Origin: Novosphingobium sp. JCM 18896
GTDB taxonomy: Bacteria; Pseudomonadota; Alphaproteobacteria; Sphingomonadales; Sphingomonadaceae
NCBI RefSeq assembly: GCF_025938095.1
Contig: NZ_JAPCZF010000003.1
Span: 310,001-374,000, forward strand
DNA length: 64,000 nucleotides
Direction of reading: 5' to 3'
Made by a program: the position numbers and the translations under genes
Notes under the pieces: model-generated
Databases searched by the model: none
Told to the model about the DNA's origin: nothing
Seen by the model: the letters and a program-made list of their open reading frames with translations, nothing else
Part shown: positions 25,436 to 34,796 of the stretch, piece after piece
How positions within the stretch are numbered: position 1 is the first letter of the stretch
How the letters are laid out: every line of letters starts with the position of its first letter

Positions 25436-26995
25436 ATGACGGAACCGATCACCGGCGAACTGAACCTCGCCACCCGCTCCGGCCTGTCTGTCCCGGGCGT
25501 GCTGGTAAGCGGCACCGGCGCGGCGGACACGATCACGCCGGACAGCACTCCGCCCGGGCAGCCGCTGGTCGGGGCCGGACCCGACGTGATCCTGGCGCTC
25601 GGCGGCGATGATCTGCTCGACGGCGGGCTGGGAGCGGATTTCATGCTCGGCGGGGACGGCGACGACACCTACGTGGTCGACGATGTCGGCGATCTCGTGA
25701 TGGAATTTCCGTTCGGCGGGTTGGACACCGTTCGCAGTTCGATCTCCTATTCGCTCGATGCAGCCCCGGACACGCGCCTCACGGTTGAAAATCTTGCGCT
25801 GACCGGCGCAGCGGCTATCAACGGTACGGGCAATGGCCTCGACAACCTGCTGACCGGCAACGCCGCGGCCAACGTGCTCGACGGCCGGGCCGGCAACGAT
25901 CGCATCGACGGCGGCGCGGGCGCCGACACGATGATCGGCGGTCTCGGAGACGACACCTTCTACGTCGACAATATCGGCGATCGCGTCATCGAGCGCGCTG
26001 GCGAGGGCAACGACCGCATCTATTCCAGGGTCGAATACAACCTCACGGGCCAGGCCGTCGAAACCCTCGTGCTGGTCGGCCCCGCGAGCATCAACGGCTT
26101 CGGCAACGAATTGGACAACACGCTGATCGGCAATGCCGAGCACAACTACCTCGACGGCCTGGCCGGAGCCGACGTCATGCGCGGCGGAGGCGGCGACGAC
26201 GCCTATACCGTCGACAATCTCGGCGATGTGGTCGATGAAACCAATGGAACCGGTATCGATGCCGGCGGCCACGATCAGATATTCACCTCGGTGTCGATCT
26301 CGCTAACGGGCGCGGCGCGCTTCGTTGAGGACGTCACGGTCTACCGCCCGGAGCCGGTCACCGTGATCGGCAACGATCTCAAGAACTTCTTCATGGGCGG
26401 GGCCGGCGATGATACGCTCGACGGGGGCGGCAATGACGATCGTATCTGGGCCAATTCGGGTAACGATCGCATCTATGGCGGCGCGGGCAACGACGATCTT
26501 GACGGCTACACGGGCGACGATCAGATTTTCGGCGGTGCGGGGCGCGACTACATCCGCGGCAGCGAGGGCCTCGATATCCTGACCGGCGGCGCCGACGCGG
26601 ACACGTTCCGTTTCTTTGCCCTCAGCACGACCTATGGCGGTTTCGGCGACGATTCGACGCTCGCTACGATCAATACGATCACCGATTTCAACCGCGCCGA
26701 AGGTGATCGCATCGACATCGCGTCGTTCGGCTACGCCGGCAAGCTCGCCTGGCGTGGGGAAGTGACGACGCCGGATTTCAGCCTGGTTGAAGGGGCTGCC
26801 TTGGGCGGCGAGGACCTGGGGACTGGCTTCACCCAACTGTGGACCTTCCGCAGCGACGATACCACCTATCTGATCGGCGACATGAACGACAATCGCCGGC
26901 TCGATCTCACCGATGTCGTCGTCGCCCTTACGGGACCGACCGCGCCTGCGACTCTGGCCAAGACCGACTTCACCGGGGGCCCCTTCGCCGTCTGA
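25436..26995 (+). CDS. RTX (calcium-binding nonapeptide repeat) protein, likely type I secreted
   Basis: 519 residues from the ATG at 25436; an ATG at 25430 is in frame but sits directly on the GAGGAG ribosome-binding site, which favours the second. It has no signal peptide. Repeats GGxGxDxx occur at about 52-75, 148-175, 235-255 and densely at 317-390 (GGAGNDDLDGYTGDDQIFGG). Between them are DDTYVVDDVGD/DDTFYVDNIGD modules with ENLALTG-like strands. The C-terminal 110 residues are non-repetitive and probably include the ABC-exporter signal. No HlyB/HlyD/TolC genes and no enzymatic domain are visible, so a surface or matrix role is a guess. Confidence 0.88.
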   Translation: MTEPITGELNLATRSGLSVPGVLVSGTGAADTITPDSTPPGQPLVGAGPDVILALGGDDLLDGGLGADFMLGGDGDDTYVVDDVGDLVMEFPFGGLDTVRSSISYSLDAAPDTRLTVENLALTGAAAINGTGNGLDNLLTGNAAANVLDGRAGNDRIDGGAGADTMIGGLGDDTFYVDNIGDRVIERAGEGNDRIYSRVEYNLTGQAVETLVLVGPASINGFGNELDNTLIGNAEHNYLDGLAGADVMRGGGGDDAYTVDNLGDVVDETNGTGIDAGGHDQIFTSVSISLTGAARFVEDVTVYRPEPVTVIGNDLKNFFMGGAGDDTLDGGGNDDRIWANSGNDRIYGGAGNDDLDGYTGDDQIFGGAGRDYIRGSEGLDILTGGADADTFRFFALSTTYGGFGDDSTLATINTITDFNRAEGDRIDIASFGYAGKLAWRGEVTTPDFSLVEGAALGGEDLGTGFTQLWTFRSDDTTYLIGDMNDNRRLDLTDVVVALTGPTAPATLAKTDFTGGPFAV

Positions 26996-27019
26996 ACGGT
27001 GCGCAGCCGCAAGACAAAA

Positions 27020-27051
27020 AAGACCCGGCACGCAGCGGCGCGCCGGGTCTT
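27020..27051 (-). terminator. Intrinsic terminator for the receptor gene at 27115
   Basis: Perfect 10-bp stem AAGACCCGGC/GCCGGGTCTT. On the minus strand it is followed by TTTTTTG, so it ends the TonB receptor transcript. Read on the plus strand it may also stop the RTX gene, with a poorer T-run. Confidence 0.85.
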
Positions 27052-27114
27052 CTTGCGTGGCCGGGGGGCGGCACGCGGGCGGAGGGAGCAGGGGGCTCCC
27101 TCCGTCCTTTTGCG

Positions 27115-29610
27115 TCAGAACGAGTAGCGCGCCGAGGCCGAGATCGTGCGGCCGTTGATCGCACGGGCGGTAACCACGCCCGTCGTCGGAATCGCCGCCT
27201 GGGTCACTTCGGCCAGGCCGAGCACGTTGAACACGTTGTTCGCGTTCAGCGACAGCTGGATACGCTCGGTCGGACGGACCTGCAGGAAGGCGTTGACCGT
27301 CGTATAGCCGGGCATCTTCAGCTGGTTGGTGTCCTGCGCGAAGCTGCCGGTGGTGCCGATGATGTTCGCGCCCAGGCTGAACAACTCGGTGTCGTACTGC
27401 GGGGTCAGCGCGAAGATGAAGTTCGCCTGGTGCCGCGGCACGTTGCCGATCACGGTCGGATCGGTGAGGTCGCTCGAGATCTCGGCATCGGTATAGGTCG
27501 CACCGGCGGTCAGCTTGAACGGACCCCAGGCATAGGAACCCTCGAACTCCGCACCCACGGCCTTGTAGCTGCGGACGATGTTCTGGACCTGGACCTGACC
27601 CTGCGCATTGCTGTTGATCTGCGAGTTGCGCTCGCCGGTCTTCGCCCAGAAGCCGGTCAGGTACAGCTCGAGATCGTTCTTGCGGAACTTCACGCCGGCC
27701 TCGGCCTGCTTGACCGGGTCGTACTTGCTCGCCGGATCGACGGGCTCGCCGGTCAGGTAGTTCATCGCCGGGGTGAACTGCAGGCGCTCGGCGGCGGCGC
27801 GGCCGCCGCGGCTATAGCGCGCGAAAGCCGAGAACTCAGGGGCGAAGCGGTAGTTCGCGCTCAGCGAGTAGGACACGTAGTCGTACTTGTAGTTCACCGG
27901 GCCGGGCTGCGTCAGCGGCAGCGTGCCGACGCGCGTCTCGGGGATCGAGATCACGCCGTCGCCGTTGATGTCGAAGCTCGTCGTGCCGACGCGGCCGCCG
28001 CCCAGTTCCGAACCGTAGAGCGTGCCCTTGACCCGGCCAAAGTCGTAGCGGACCGAGCCGCCGACGGCGAGCTTGCCGGTCTTGTAGTTGAACGAGGCGT
28101 AGGGCGCGTCGACCGTGTAGTTGAGGTCGTAGGAGCGGCGATAGCCGGTCGTGACGATCTGCGCGCTATAGGCGTAGTAGCCATCCTGCGTCTGCTTGCG
28201 GCCGAGTGCGTCGGTGATGTCGAGCAGCGAGCTCTTGCCGCCGCCGACGACGTCGGTCACCGCCGAGTTGAACAGCCAGTCGGCATCGATCTTCTGCGAC
28301 GAATGATAGTAGCCGAAGGTCGTGGTCAGATCGCCGCTGCCGAGCTTCCACACCTTGCTTGCACGCAGGTCGTTGCTGACGTTGTCGAGGCTGTTGAGGT
28401 GGACGTCCATGAACAGCGAATAGGCCATCAGGCCGTTGCCGTTCAGCGTCGCCGGATTGGCGATGACCTGGCCCTTATTCGGACCCGAGGCGTAGGAGAG
28501 CTTCGCGAGCGATCCGCCGTAGGCCGCGAGCAGCGCGGTGGCTGGCGCGACCGAGAGCGGGAAGTTCTGCATGACCCGGCCGTGCACGTCCGAATAGCGG
28601 AACTTCTCGTTGATCGTCCAACCGCCGCCGAGCTCGAACTGCGCGTCGAGGCCGACAGTCTTGACGATCGGGTGCGAACCTTCGCGCATGTCGTCGCGGA
28701 TCAGCTTGTTGTCGCCATCGAGCGTGGGCAGGGCCGAGATCGCGTTCGAGCCGATCACGTCCTTGCGGATGTCGAAGTTCGCGATCTGGCTGTAGGTCGG
28801 ATCGGCGTTGGTGCCACCGACCAGCAGCGGCATCTGCAGGTAGGTTGGCGTACGATCGTCGAGGTACTTGCCGTAAAGGCGCACGTAGCCGCCGGCGAAG
28901 GTCTTGGTCAGGTTGACCTTGAACTGGCCGCCCTTGAGCGCGTCGTAGCCGAGCTCGCGCGGGCCTTCGCCCTGGCGATAGAAGCCGCCGACGTGGAAGC
29001 GCAGCGTGTCGGACAGTTTGCCGCCGTAGTCGAGGTCGATGCGCTTGGTGTCGTAGTCGAGCCCGGTCGAGACCTGGACGGCGCCGCCCTGTTCCTCACC
29101 CGTCTTCGAGATGAAGTTGATCACGCCGCCGGGCGAGTTCGACGAGAAGGTCGAGGCCGAGCCGCCGCGGATCGTCTGGACCTGCGCGAGGCTGAGGTCG
29201 GCGCGCATGAACACGTCCGAGCCGAAGAAGTTCATGTCGCCGAACTCGACGACGGGCATGCCGTCTTCCTGGAACTGCATGAACTTCGAGCCGGTCGCCG
29301 CCAGCGGCAGGCCGCGGATCGAGTAGGAGGCGTTGCCTTCGCCGCTGACCGCCTCGGCGCGGATGCCGGGGACGTTGCGCAGGATCTCGGCGATCGAGGG
29401 CATGCCGAGCTTCTGGATCTCGACGCCGTCGAACGAGGAGGCGGAGATCGCGCTGTCGAGCATGTCGCGGCCCTTGGCGACGCCCGTAGTGAAGGCCTGC
29501 TTGGCCGGCTGGGCCTCTGTGGTTTCGCGATCGGCCGGCTTGGCGTCCTGCGCGAAAGCCGGAAGCGGCGCGGCGCAGGCGGCCGCGAGGAGGAGGTACT
29601 TGATCTTCAT
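27115..29610 (-). CDS. TonB-dependent receptor A, with EF-hand-type loop
   Basis: 831 residues from the ATG at 29610 (signal peptide MKIKYLLLAAACAAPLPAFA). There is no classical EIVVTA box; instead an FTTGVAKGRDMLDSAISAS segment leads into the plug (VEIQKLGMPSIAEILRNVPG, TIRGGSASTFSSNSPGGVIN). The barrel ends in SARYSF. Within the barrel, 27937-27972 encodes DINGDGVISIPE, a full EF-hand loop (D1, N3, D5, G6, I8, S9, E12), so extracellular calcium could stabilise a loop. It is a close paralogue of the receptor at 31755 (conserved along the whole length by eye), and a chemoreceptor gene lies between them. Ligand unknown. Confidence 0.9.
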   Translation of the reverse strand: MKIKYLLLAAACAAPLPAFAQDAKPADRETTEAQPAKQAFTTGVAKGRDMLDSAISASSFDGVEIQKLGMPSIAEILRNVPGIRAEAVSGEGNASYSIRGLPLAATGSKFMQFQEDGMPVVEFGDMNFFGSDVFMRADLSLAQVQTIRGGSASTFSSNSPGGVINFISKTGEEQGGAVQVSTGLDYDTKRIDLDYGGKLSDTLRFHVGGFYRQGEGPRELGYDALKGGQFKVNLTKTFAGGYVRLYGKYLDDRTPTYLQMPLLVGGTNADPTYSQIANFDIRKDVIGSNAISALPTLDGDNKLIRDDMREGSHPIVKTVGLDAQFELGGGWTINEKFRYSDVHGRVMQNFPLSVAPATALLAAYGGSLAKLSYASGPNKGQVIANPATLNGNGLMAYSLFMDVHLNSLDNVSNDLRASKVWKLGSGDLTTTFGYYHSSQKIDADWLFNSAVTDVVGGGKSSLLDITDALGRKQTQDGYYAYSAQIVTTGYRRSYDLNYTVDAPYASFNYKTGKLAVGGSVRYDFGRVKGTLYGSELGGGRVGTTSFDINGDGVISIPETRVGTLPLTQPGPVNYKYDYVSYSLSANYRFAPEFSAFARYSRGGRAAAERLQFTPAMNYLTGEPVDPASKYDPVKQAEAGVKFRKNDLELYLTGFWAKTGERNSQINSNAQGQVQVQNIVRSYKAVGAEFEGSYAWGPFKLTAGATYTDAEISSDLTDPTVIGNVPRHQANFIFALTPQYDTELFSLGANIIGTTGSFAQDTNQLKMPGYTTVNAFLQVRPTERIQLSLNANNVFNVLGLAEVTQAAIPTTGVVTARAINGRTISASARYSF

Positions 29611-29722
29611 GAATGATGCCCCGTGAAATGCCGATCTAGGGTCGGTCACGAGGCTGATAGCGAATTGCCTTTAAAATGGAGGTTTCGTGTTTCTATGTAA
29701 TACTGCAGAATGCTGGAAATAA

Positions 29723-29743
29723 ATGGGCAATACAATTGCCCAT
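29723..29743. promoter_or_regulatory. Putative operator: perfect 9-3-9 inverted repeat
   Basis: ATGGGCAAT-ACA-ATTGCCCAT, about 113 bp before receptor A. It is not followed by a T-run and sits between the MCP terminator and the receptor, so it probably binds a dimeric regulator. It has no copy in front of paralogue B. Confidence 0.5.
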
Positions 29744-29764
29744 CGATGACGATCCTGTCGCGAT

Positions 29765-29810
29765 AAGAAAAAGGGCCGACAAGCGAGAGTGCTTGCCGGC
29801 CCTTTTTCTT
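29765..29810 (-). terminator. Strong intrinsic terminator after the MCP gene
   Basis: 20-bp arms with a single mismatch (29765-29784 and 29791-29810), a 6-nt loop, GGGCCG core and flanking A and T tracts, making it bidirectional. It separates the MCP transcript from receptor A. Confidence 0.9.
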
Positions 29811-29829
29811 AGGGTTTGCGTCGATCCGA

Positions 29830-31671
29830 TCAGAATTCCGACCAGTCGTCGTCGCTGAGCGCGAGGTTGCCCATGACCTGCGGCATCGGCGCGGCGGCGG
29901 CACGCGGGGCCGGCGCGGGAGCCGGGCGCGGGGCGACCGCGGTCGGCACCATGGCCGGGCGGCGTGCACCGGCGGCGTCGATCTGGAAGGTCGAGAAGGC
30001 GCGGAACAGCTCCTCGGCTTCCTTGGCGAGCAGTTCGGTCGCGGCCGTGGTCTCTTCGACCATCGCGGCGTTCTGCTGGGTCATCATGTCCATCGAGCTG
30101 ATGGCCGAGTTGACTTCGCGCAGACCGCTCGACTGCTGCTCGGCCGCTTCGGCCATGGCCTCGATCGAGTCCGAGACGCTCGAGACGCGCTCGATGATGC
30201 GATCGAGCGAACCACCGGTCTCGTTGACCAGCTCCACGCCCGCGGTGACGTGACCGGCGGTCGAGGTGATCTTGGTCTTGACGTCGCTGGCGGCGTCGGC
30301 GGCGCGCTGTGCCAGGGCACGAACCTCGCTGGCGACCACCGCGAAGCCCTTGCCGGCGTCACCGGCGCGAGCCGCTTCGACGCCCGCGTTGAGCGCGAGG
30401 AGGTTGGTCTGGAAGGCGATGCCGTCGATCACGGTGATGATGTCGACGATTTCCGAGCTGGCCTTCTCGATGCCGTACATGGCCTCGATCGCCTTGCGGA
30501 CGACGTCGCCGCCCTGTTCGGCTTCGGCACGGGCCTCGACCATCGCCTTGCTGGCGCTGGCCGCGATCGTCGCGCTTTCGCTGACCTTCTTGGTGATGTC
30601 GGCCATCGCCGCGCTCGACGACTGCAGCTTGGCAGCCTGCTGTTCCGAACGCTTCGACAGGTCGTTGGTGGCCTGGCGGATTTCCGACGAGGAGTTCGAG
30701 ATCGAGTCGATCGTGCCGCGGACCGAACCCATGACGCCGCAGAGCTGTTCGAGCGCGGCGTTGAAGTCCTTGGCGACGCCCGCGAAGGCCGGCGGCAGGT
30801 CGTTCAGACGCGCACGCAGGTCCGACTGCGACAGGTCGTGCAGGCGGCGGCCGATCTCGCCCATGGCGAGTTCGCGATCGCGGTCGCCGGTTTCCTTGGC
30901 GATCGCGGCGTCGCGGAACACGAGCACTGCACGCGCCATGTCACCGAGTTCGTCGACGCGGTCCGTGTCGGGCACGGCAATGTCGTTACGACCGGCGGCC
31001 AGATCGGCCATGACCTGGGTCAGGCCGCTGATCGGACGGGCGATGAGCTTGGTCAGCTGCATGGCCAGGAAGATTGCGATACCGATCAGGGCGATGCCGC
31101 CGATCGTCAGCGTGATCAGGGCCACGGTGATCGCGGTCTGCTGGCGGGTCGAATTGGCTTCGATGGCGCTAACCTGGGCGTCACGGATCAGGCGCAGCGG
31201 CAGCACCGCTTCGCTGACCAGCACGGCCTTGCCGGCATGACGAACCTCTTCCGCGGCCTCGTCCTTGAAGCCCGCCTTGACGCGCGCGATGAGGCGATCG
31301 CCCCAATCCTTGCGCCACTTGAGCGTCTCGTCGCGCGACTTGAGCAACGCGGCCTTCAGTTCGGGCGCGACCAGGACCTTCTCGAGCTTGGCCGAGGCGG
31401 CGTCGTAGTCGTCGCGTCCTTCGTTGTAGGACTTGAGATAGGACGCGTCCCCGGTCACGAGGTAGCCGCGAAGCTGGCTGTTCTGGCGCAGCAACGCCGT
31501 TTCCAGCGTGAGCACGTCGGCATGGATGCCCTGGCTCTCGTTGTTGCGATCGGTCGAGCCAGAGATCATCAGGATGTTGGCCAGGAACACGATCATCACG
31601 ATCGCGGCCATTGCGCAGATCGTGGCGAAGGAGAGACCAAGCTTCCGTGGGATCTTCGCGGACTTAAGCAT
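29830..31671 (-). CDS. Methyl-accepting chemotaxis protein with CHASE3-like sensor
   Basis: 613 residues. TM1 at about 13-38, a periplasmic CHASE3-like helical domain (about 40-180; [20 protein letters not shown]), TM2 at about 184-206, HAMP (about 207-260), then the cytoplasmic signalling hairpin (about 310-560) with the conserved tip [20 protein letters not shown]. The linker after it is Pro/Ala-rich and the protein ends DDDWSEF, a possible CheR/CheB docking peptide. It signals to CheA/CheW. It lies 83 bp behind receptor B on the same strand and may be co-transcribed, which suggests taxis linked to the imported compound. Confidence 0.92.
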   Translation of the reverse strand: MLKSAKIPRKLGLSFATICAMAAIVMIVFLANILMISGSTDRNNESQGIHADVLTLETALLRQNSQLRGYLVTGDASYLKSYNEGRDDYDAASAKLEKVLVAPELKAALLKSRDETLKWRKDWGDRLIARVKAGFKDEAAEEVRHAGKAVLVSEAVLPLRLIRDAQVSAIEANSTRQQTAITVALITLTIGGIALIGIAIFLAMQLTKLIARPISGLTQVMADLAAGRNDIAVPDTDRVDELGDMARAVLVFRDAAIAKETGDRDRELAMGEIGRRLHDLSQSDLRARLNDLPPAFAGVAKDFNAALEQLCGVMGSVRGTIDSISNSSSEIRQATNDLSKRSEQQAAKLQSSSAAMADITKKVSESATIAASASKAMVEARAEAEQGGDVVRKAIEAMYGIEKASSEIVDIITVIDGIAFQTNLLALNAGVEAARAGDAGKGFAVVASEVRALAQRAADAASDVKTKITSTAGHVTAGVELVNETGGSLDRIIERVSSVSDSIEAMAEAAEQQSSGLREVNSAISSMDMMTQQNAAMVEETTAATELLAKEAEELFRAFSTFQIDAAGARRPAMVPTAVAPRPAPAPAPRAAAAPMPQVMGNLALSDDDWSEF

Positions 31672-31713
31672 CTTTCTTACTCTCGTTTAAGGACCCTGCG
31701 ATCGAGCCCGGTT

Positions 31714-31742
31714 CGGCCGGGACGCTTGACGCGCCCCGGCCG
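31714..31742. repeat. GC-rich hairpin between receptor B and the MCP gene
   Basis: 12-bp arms with one mismatch (CGGCCGGGACGC/GCGCCCCGGCCG) and a TTGAC loop. No T-run follows on the minus strand, so it may attenuate or protect the mRNA rather than fully terminate it. Confidence 0.5.
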
Positions 31743-31754
31743 TCGGTACTCAGC

Positions 31755-34262
31755 TTAGAAGTCGAACTGCACCGCGGCGGATATCGTGCGCCCGAGCAGA
31801 GTACGGGCGAGAACGAGGCCACCCGCCGGGATCGTGGCCTGAGAGACCTCGACGAATGCAGCTTTGTTGAACAGGTTGGAGGCGTTGAGCGACAGCTCGA
31901 CACGTTCCATAGGCCGGACGCGGGCGAACGCGTTGACCAGGGTGTAACCAGGCAGCTTGAGCTGATTGGTGTCCTGGGCATAGTTGCTCGTCGTACCGAC
32001 GGCGTTGAAGCCGAGGGTGAACAGATCGGTTTCGTACTGCGGCGTCACCGAGAAGATCACGCTCGAAGCATGGCGCGGCTTGTTGCCGACCAGCTGCGGG
32101 TTCGCCGGATCGCTTTCGATCTCCGCGTCGGTGAAGGTGGCGTTGGCCGCCAGGCTGAAGCCGCCCGTGCGATAGGTGCCCTCGATCTCGACGCCCTTGG
32201 CCTTGTAGCCACGCTCGATGCGATCCTGGCGCAGCGAACCGTCGGGGTTGGCTGTCAGCTGCTGGTTGCGCTCGCTGGTCTTCGCGTAGAAGGCCGTGGC
32301 GTTCAGCGTGATGTTGTCCTGACGGAACTTGGCACCGATTTCGGCCTGCTTGACCGTGTCGTAGCCGTCCGCCGGGCTGGCGAGGCCGCCGGTGGTCGAG
32401 TTGACCGCGATCGTGAAGGGGATGCGGTCGGCAGCGGCGCGGCCGCCGCGGCTGTAGCGTCCGAACACCGCGAACGATTCCGCGACGCGATAGTTCACGC
32501 CGACCGAATAGCTGAGGTAGTCGTACTTGTAGTTGAGCGGCGCCGGGCTGCCGACCGGCAGCACCGAGGTGGTCCGTTCGGCCAGCGAGATCACGCCGTC
32601 GCCGTTGACGTCGACCGCGGTGATGCCGACACGGCCACCGCCGAGGTCGGCACCGTAGAGCGAGCCCTTCACGCGGCCGATGTCGTAGCGAACGCTACCG
32701 CCCACGGCGATACGGCCGGTGTGGTAGTTGATCGAGCCGTAGGGCGCGTTGACGTCGTAGTTCACGTCGGTGCGACGGTTGCGAACCGTGTTGCCCGGGA
32801 TGTTGTACTGCAGGACGCCGTCCTGCGTAACCGCAACGCCGGTCGCCGTGGTGATATTCAGCAGCGACGTTTGACCGCCGCCGCTAACATCGCTCACCAG
32901 CGTCTGCAGCGAGTTGAACGTGTCGATGTCCTGCGACGCCTTGTAGAAGCCCGCCGTCGTCGTCAGCTTGCCGCCACCGAGGTTCCATACGCGGCTGACG
33001 CGCAGGTCGTTGGTCATGTTGTCGTAGCTGTTGGCCTTCGAGCTGTTGAGCACCGAAAGGGCCAGCAGGCCGTTGCCGTTGAGCGTGGTCGGGTTGGTGA
33101 TCGCCACGCCGCGGTTGGGGCCGCTGGCATAGCTGAGGCGCGCGCCGGGGCCACCGAACGACGGGAGCAGACCGGCAGCCGGTCCGACCACGATCGGAAT
33201 GTTGTAGTTCACGCCGCCCGAGATGTCGGCGAAGCGGAAGCGCTCGGTCACCGTCCATTCGCCGACGTCGAACTGCGATTCGAGGCCGATCGACTTCACC
33301 ACCGAGTGGATGCCGTCGTGCAGGGTGCCCTGGGTCCGATTGTTGTTCTGATCCAGCGTCTGGAAGCCGGCGATGTTCTGCGAGAACAGCGAATCCTTGC
33401 GGACGTCGATCGAACCGTAGTTCACGAAGTTCGGATCGGCGTTGGTGCCCGTCGCCTGGATCGGAACGGTCTGGTAGAACGGTACCTTGTCGTCGAGGTA
33501 TTTCAGGTTCAGCCGGACGTAGCCGTTGTCGAATTCCTTGGTGATGTTGAACTTGAACTGGCCGCCCTTGTAGGCGTCGTAGCCAACGTCACGCGGACCT
33601 TCGCCCTTGCGATAGAAACCACCGAACTGGAAGCGGACCGTGTCGGTCAGGCGACCGCCGTAGGCCGCATCGACGCGGTATTCGCCGTAGTCGACGCCGG
33701 TCGACAGACGGATCGAGCCACCTTCGACTTCGCCCGTCTTGGTCATCAGGTTGATCACGCCGCCCGGCGAGTTCGAACCGAAGGTCGAAGCCGAACCACC
33801 GCGGATCGTCTCGATGCGCGCAAGGTTGAGGTCGGCGCGCAGCAGCGCGTCGGGCGCGAAGACCTGAAGGTCACCGAACTCGAGGACGGGCAGGCCGTCT
33901 TCCTGGAACTGGACGAACTTCGAACCCGTCGCAGCCAGCGGCAGGCCGCGGATGGTGTAGCTGGCATTGCCTTCGCCGGTCACGGCTTCGGCACGGATGC
34001 CCGGAATGTTGCGGAGGATTTCGGCGAGCGAGCGCGCGCCGATCTTCTGAATTTCTACGTTGTCGTACGCGCTGGCCGAAATGGCGCTGTCCAGCATGTC
34101 GCGCCCCTTTGCGACACCCGTGCTGAAATTCTGCGCGGCCGGCTTCTGTGCTTGGCTCGATTCGGCCTCCGATTGCGTATCCTTGTTAGCAGCGGCTTCA
34201 TCGGCATAGGCCGACGCCGGAAACGCAAAAGCAGCAGCAAGAAGAAGGTACTTCAATTTCAT
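31755..34262 (-). CDS. TonB-dependent receptor B, paralogue of receptor A
   Basis: 835 residues. The signal peptide ends ASAYA. The same STGVAKGRDMLDSAISAS entry segment replaces a normal TonB box, the plug contains RGLPLAATGSKF and TIRGGSASTFGSNSPGGVIN, and the barrel ends in AAVQFDF. Bases 32577-32612 encode DVNGDGVISLAE, again a complete EF-hand loop at the equivalent place as in receptor A. The similarity along the whole length implies a gene duplication, with the MCP gene now between the copies. Its leader shows GACCAATGTTGGTC (34288-34301), unlike the repeat before receptor A, so the copies may be controlled differently. Confidence 0.9.
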   Translation of the reverse strand: MKLKYLLLAAAFAFPASAYADEAAANKDTQSEAESSQAQKPAAQNFSTGVAKGRDMLDSAISASAYDNVEIQKIGARSLAEILRNIPGIRAEAVTGEGNASYTIRGLPLAATGSKFVQFQEDGLPVLEFGDLQVFAPDALLRADLNLARIETIRGGSASTFGSNSPGGVINLMTKTGEVEGGSIRLSTGVDYGEYRVDAAYGGRLTDTVRFQFGGFYRKGEGPRDVGYDAYKGGQFKFNITKEFDNGYVRLNLKYLDDKVPFYQTVPIQATGTNADPNFVNYGSIDVRKDSLFSQNIAGFQTLDQNNNRTQGTLHDGIHSVVKSIGLESQFDVGEWTVTERFRFADISGGVNYNIPIVVGPAAGLLPSFGGPGARLSYASGPNRGVAITNPTTLNGNGLLALSVLNSSKANSYDNMTNDLRVSRVWNLGGGKLTTTAGFYKASQDIDTFNSLQTLVSDVSGGGQTSLLNITTATGVAVTQDGVLQYNIPGNTVRNRRTDVNYDVNAPYGSINYHTGRIAVGGSVRYDIGRVKGSLYGADLGGGRVGITAVDVNGDGVISLAERTTSVLPVGSPAPLNYKYDYLSYSVGVNYRVAESFAVFGRYSRGGRAAADRIPFTIAVNSTTGGLASPADGYDTVKQAEIGAKFRQDNITLNATAFYAKTSERNQQLTANPDGSLRQDRIERGYKAKGVEIEGTYRTGGFSLAANATFTDAEIESDPANPQLVGNKPRHASSVIFSVTPQYETDLFTLGFNAVGTTSNYAQDTNQLKLPGYTLVNAFARVRPMERVELSLNASNLFNKAAFVEVSQATIPAGGLVLARTLLGRTISAAVQFDF

Positions 34263-34796
34263 ATTGTTAAGCCCCGTTGATCCCCAAGACCAATGTTGGT
34301 CAACACGGCATTAGTCACGATGTCGTTAAGGCTGACGCTCGGCGCCGGTAGGTATAAATGCCGGGTAACCTTAAGGACGGTTAACCTCTCGCCATGGCCG
34401 CGTTGATCTGGCGAGGCGTCGGTTGAGGGCGACTGGCGGTCTTAGACTTTGGTCGTAGCCGCAGAAATCTAGGCTTTTTCTGCCGTCGGGCCGGTATCGG
34501 CCATTGGTCTGAAAGTCGGCTAATGCGAATCGATCGCGTTAAAATCTGCCTGAAATTGAGCGTTTGATACGCCCGTCCGGCCATGATTTGTGCGCCGGAG
34601 TCGATCACAACCGCCGGCTTGCGAGATTCCCGTCTCTCCCGATCGCGATCGGCGTCGCACAAGCCAAAAAGCCACACAGGCCGGGAAAATGACCTCGCTC
34701 GCACGCGAGTTGTTGCAAGTGATTATCACTTACTGCAATTGCGCCGCGTCGCGGACCCCACAGCGGCGTTCTTCAAATCATGGGAAAATCGGGATT
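34263..34796. other. 534-bp divergent promoter region
   Basis: Lies between two divergent TonB receptors. The left end holds the GACCAATGTTGGTC inverted repeat near receptor B. The right end holds the Fur-like palindrome at 34717-34731. Open frames on the minus strand in the middle look Arg-rich and unconvincing. AT-rich stretches (34340-34380, 34510-34570) may be promoters. Confidence 0.5.
34717..34731. promoter_or_regulatory. Fur-box-like palindrome upstream of receptor at 34797
   Basis: AAGTGATTATCACTT is a perfect odd palindrome (7-1-7) inside a wider TTGCA...TGCAA frame (34713-34738). It closely resembles the GATAATGATTATCATTATC Fur consensus. It lies about 66 bp before the start codon. 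Confidence 0.6.

Noticed and set aside
26839..29616. 925-codon plus-strand frame opposite TonB receptor A
   Set aside because: Antisense shadow: Arg/Val/Ala-rich with no domain. The receptor frame is complete, with signal peptide, plug and C-terminal Phe.
32070..34280. Long plus-strand frame opposite TonB receptor B
   Set aside because: Same antisense artefact as for receptor A; composition is not protein-like.
34381..34704. Minus-strand open frame of 107 codons between the divergent receptors
   Set aside because: No ribosome-binding site, Arg/Pro-rich product, and it overlaps the putative promoter region of both receptors.
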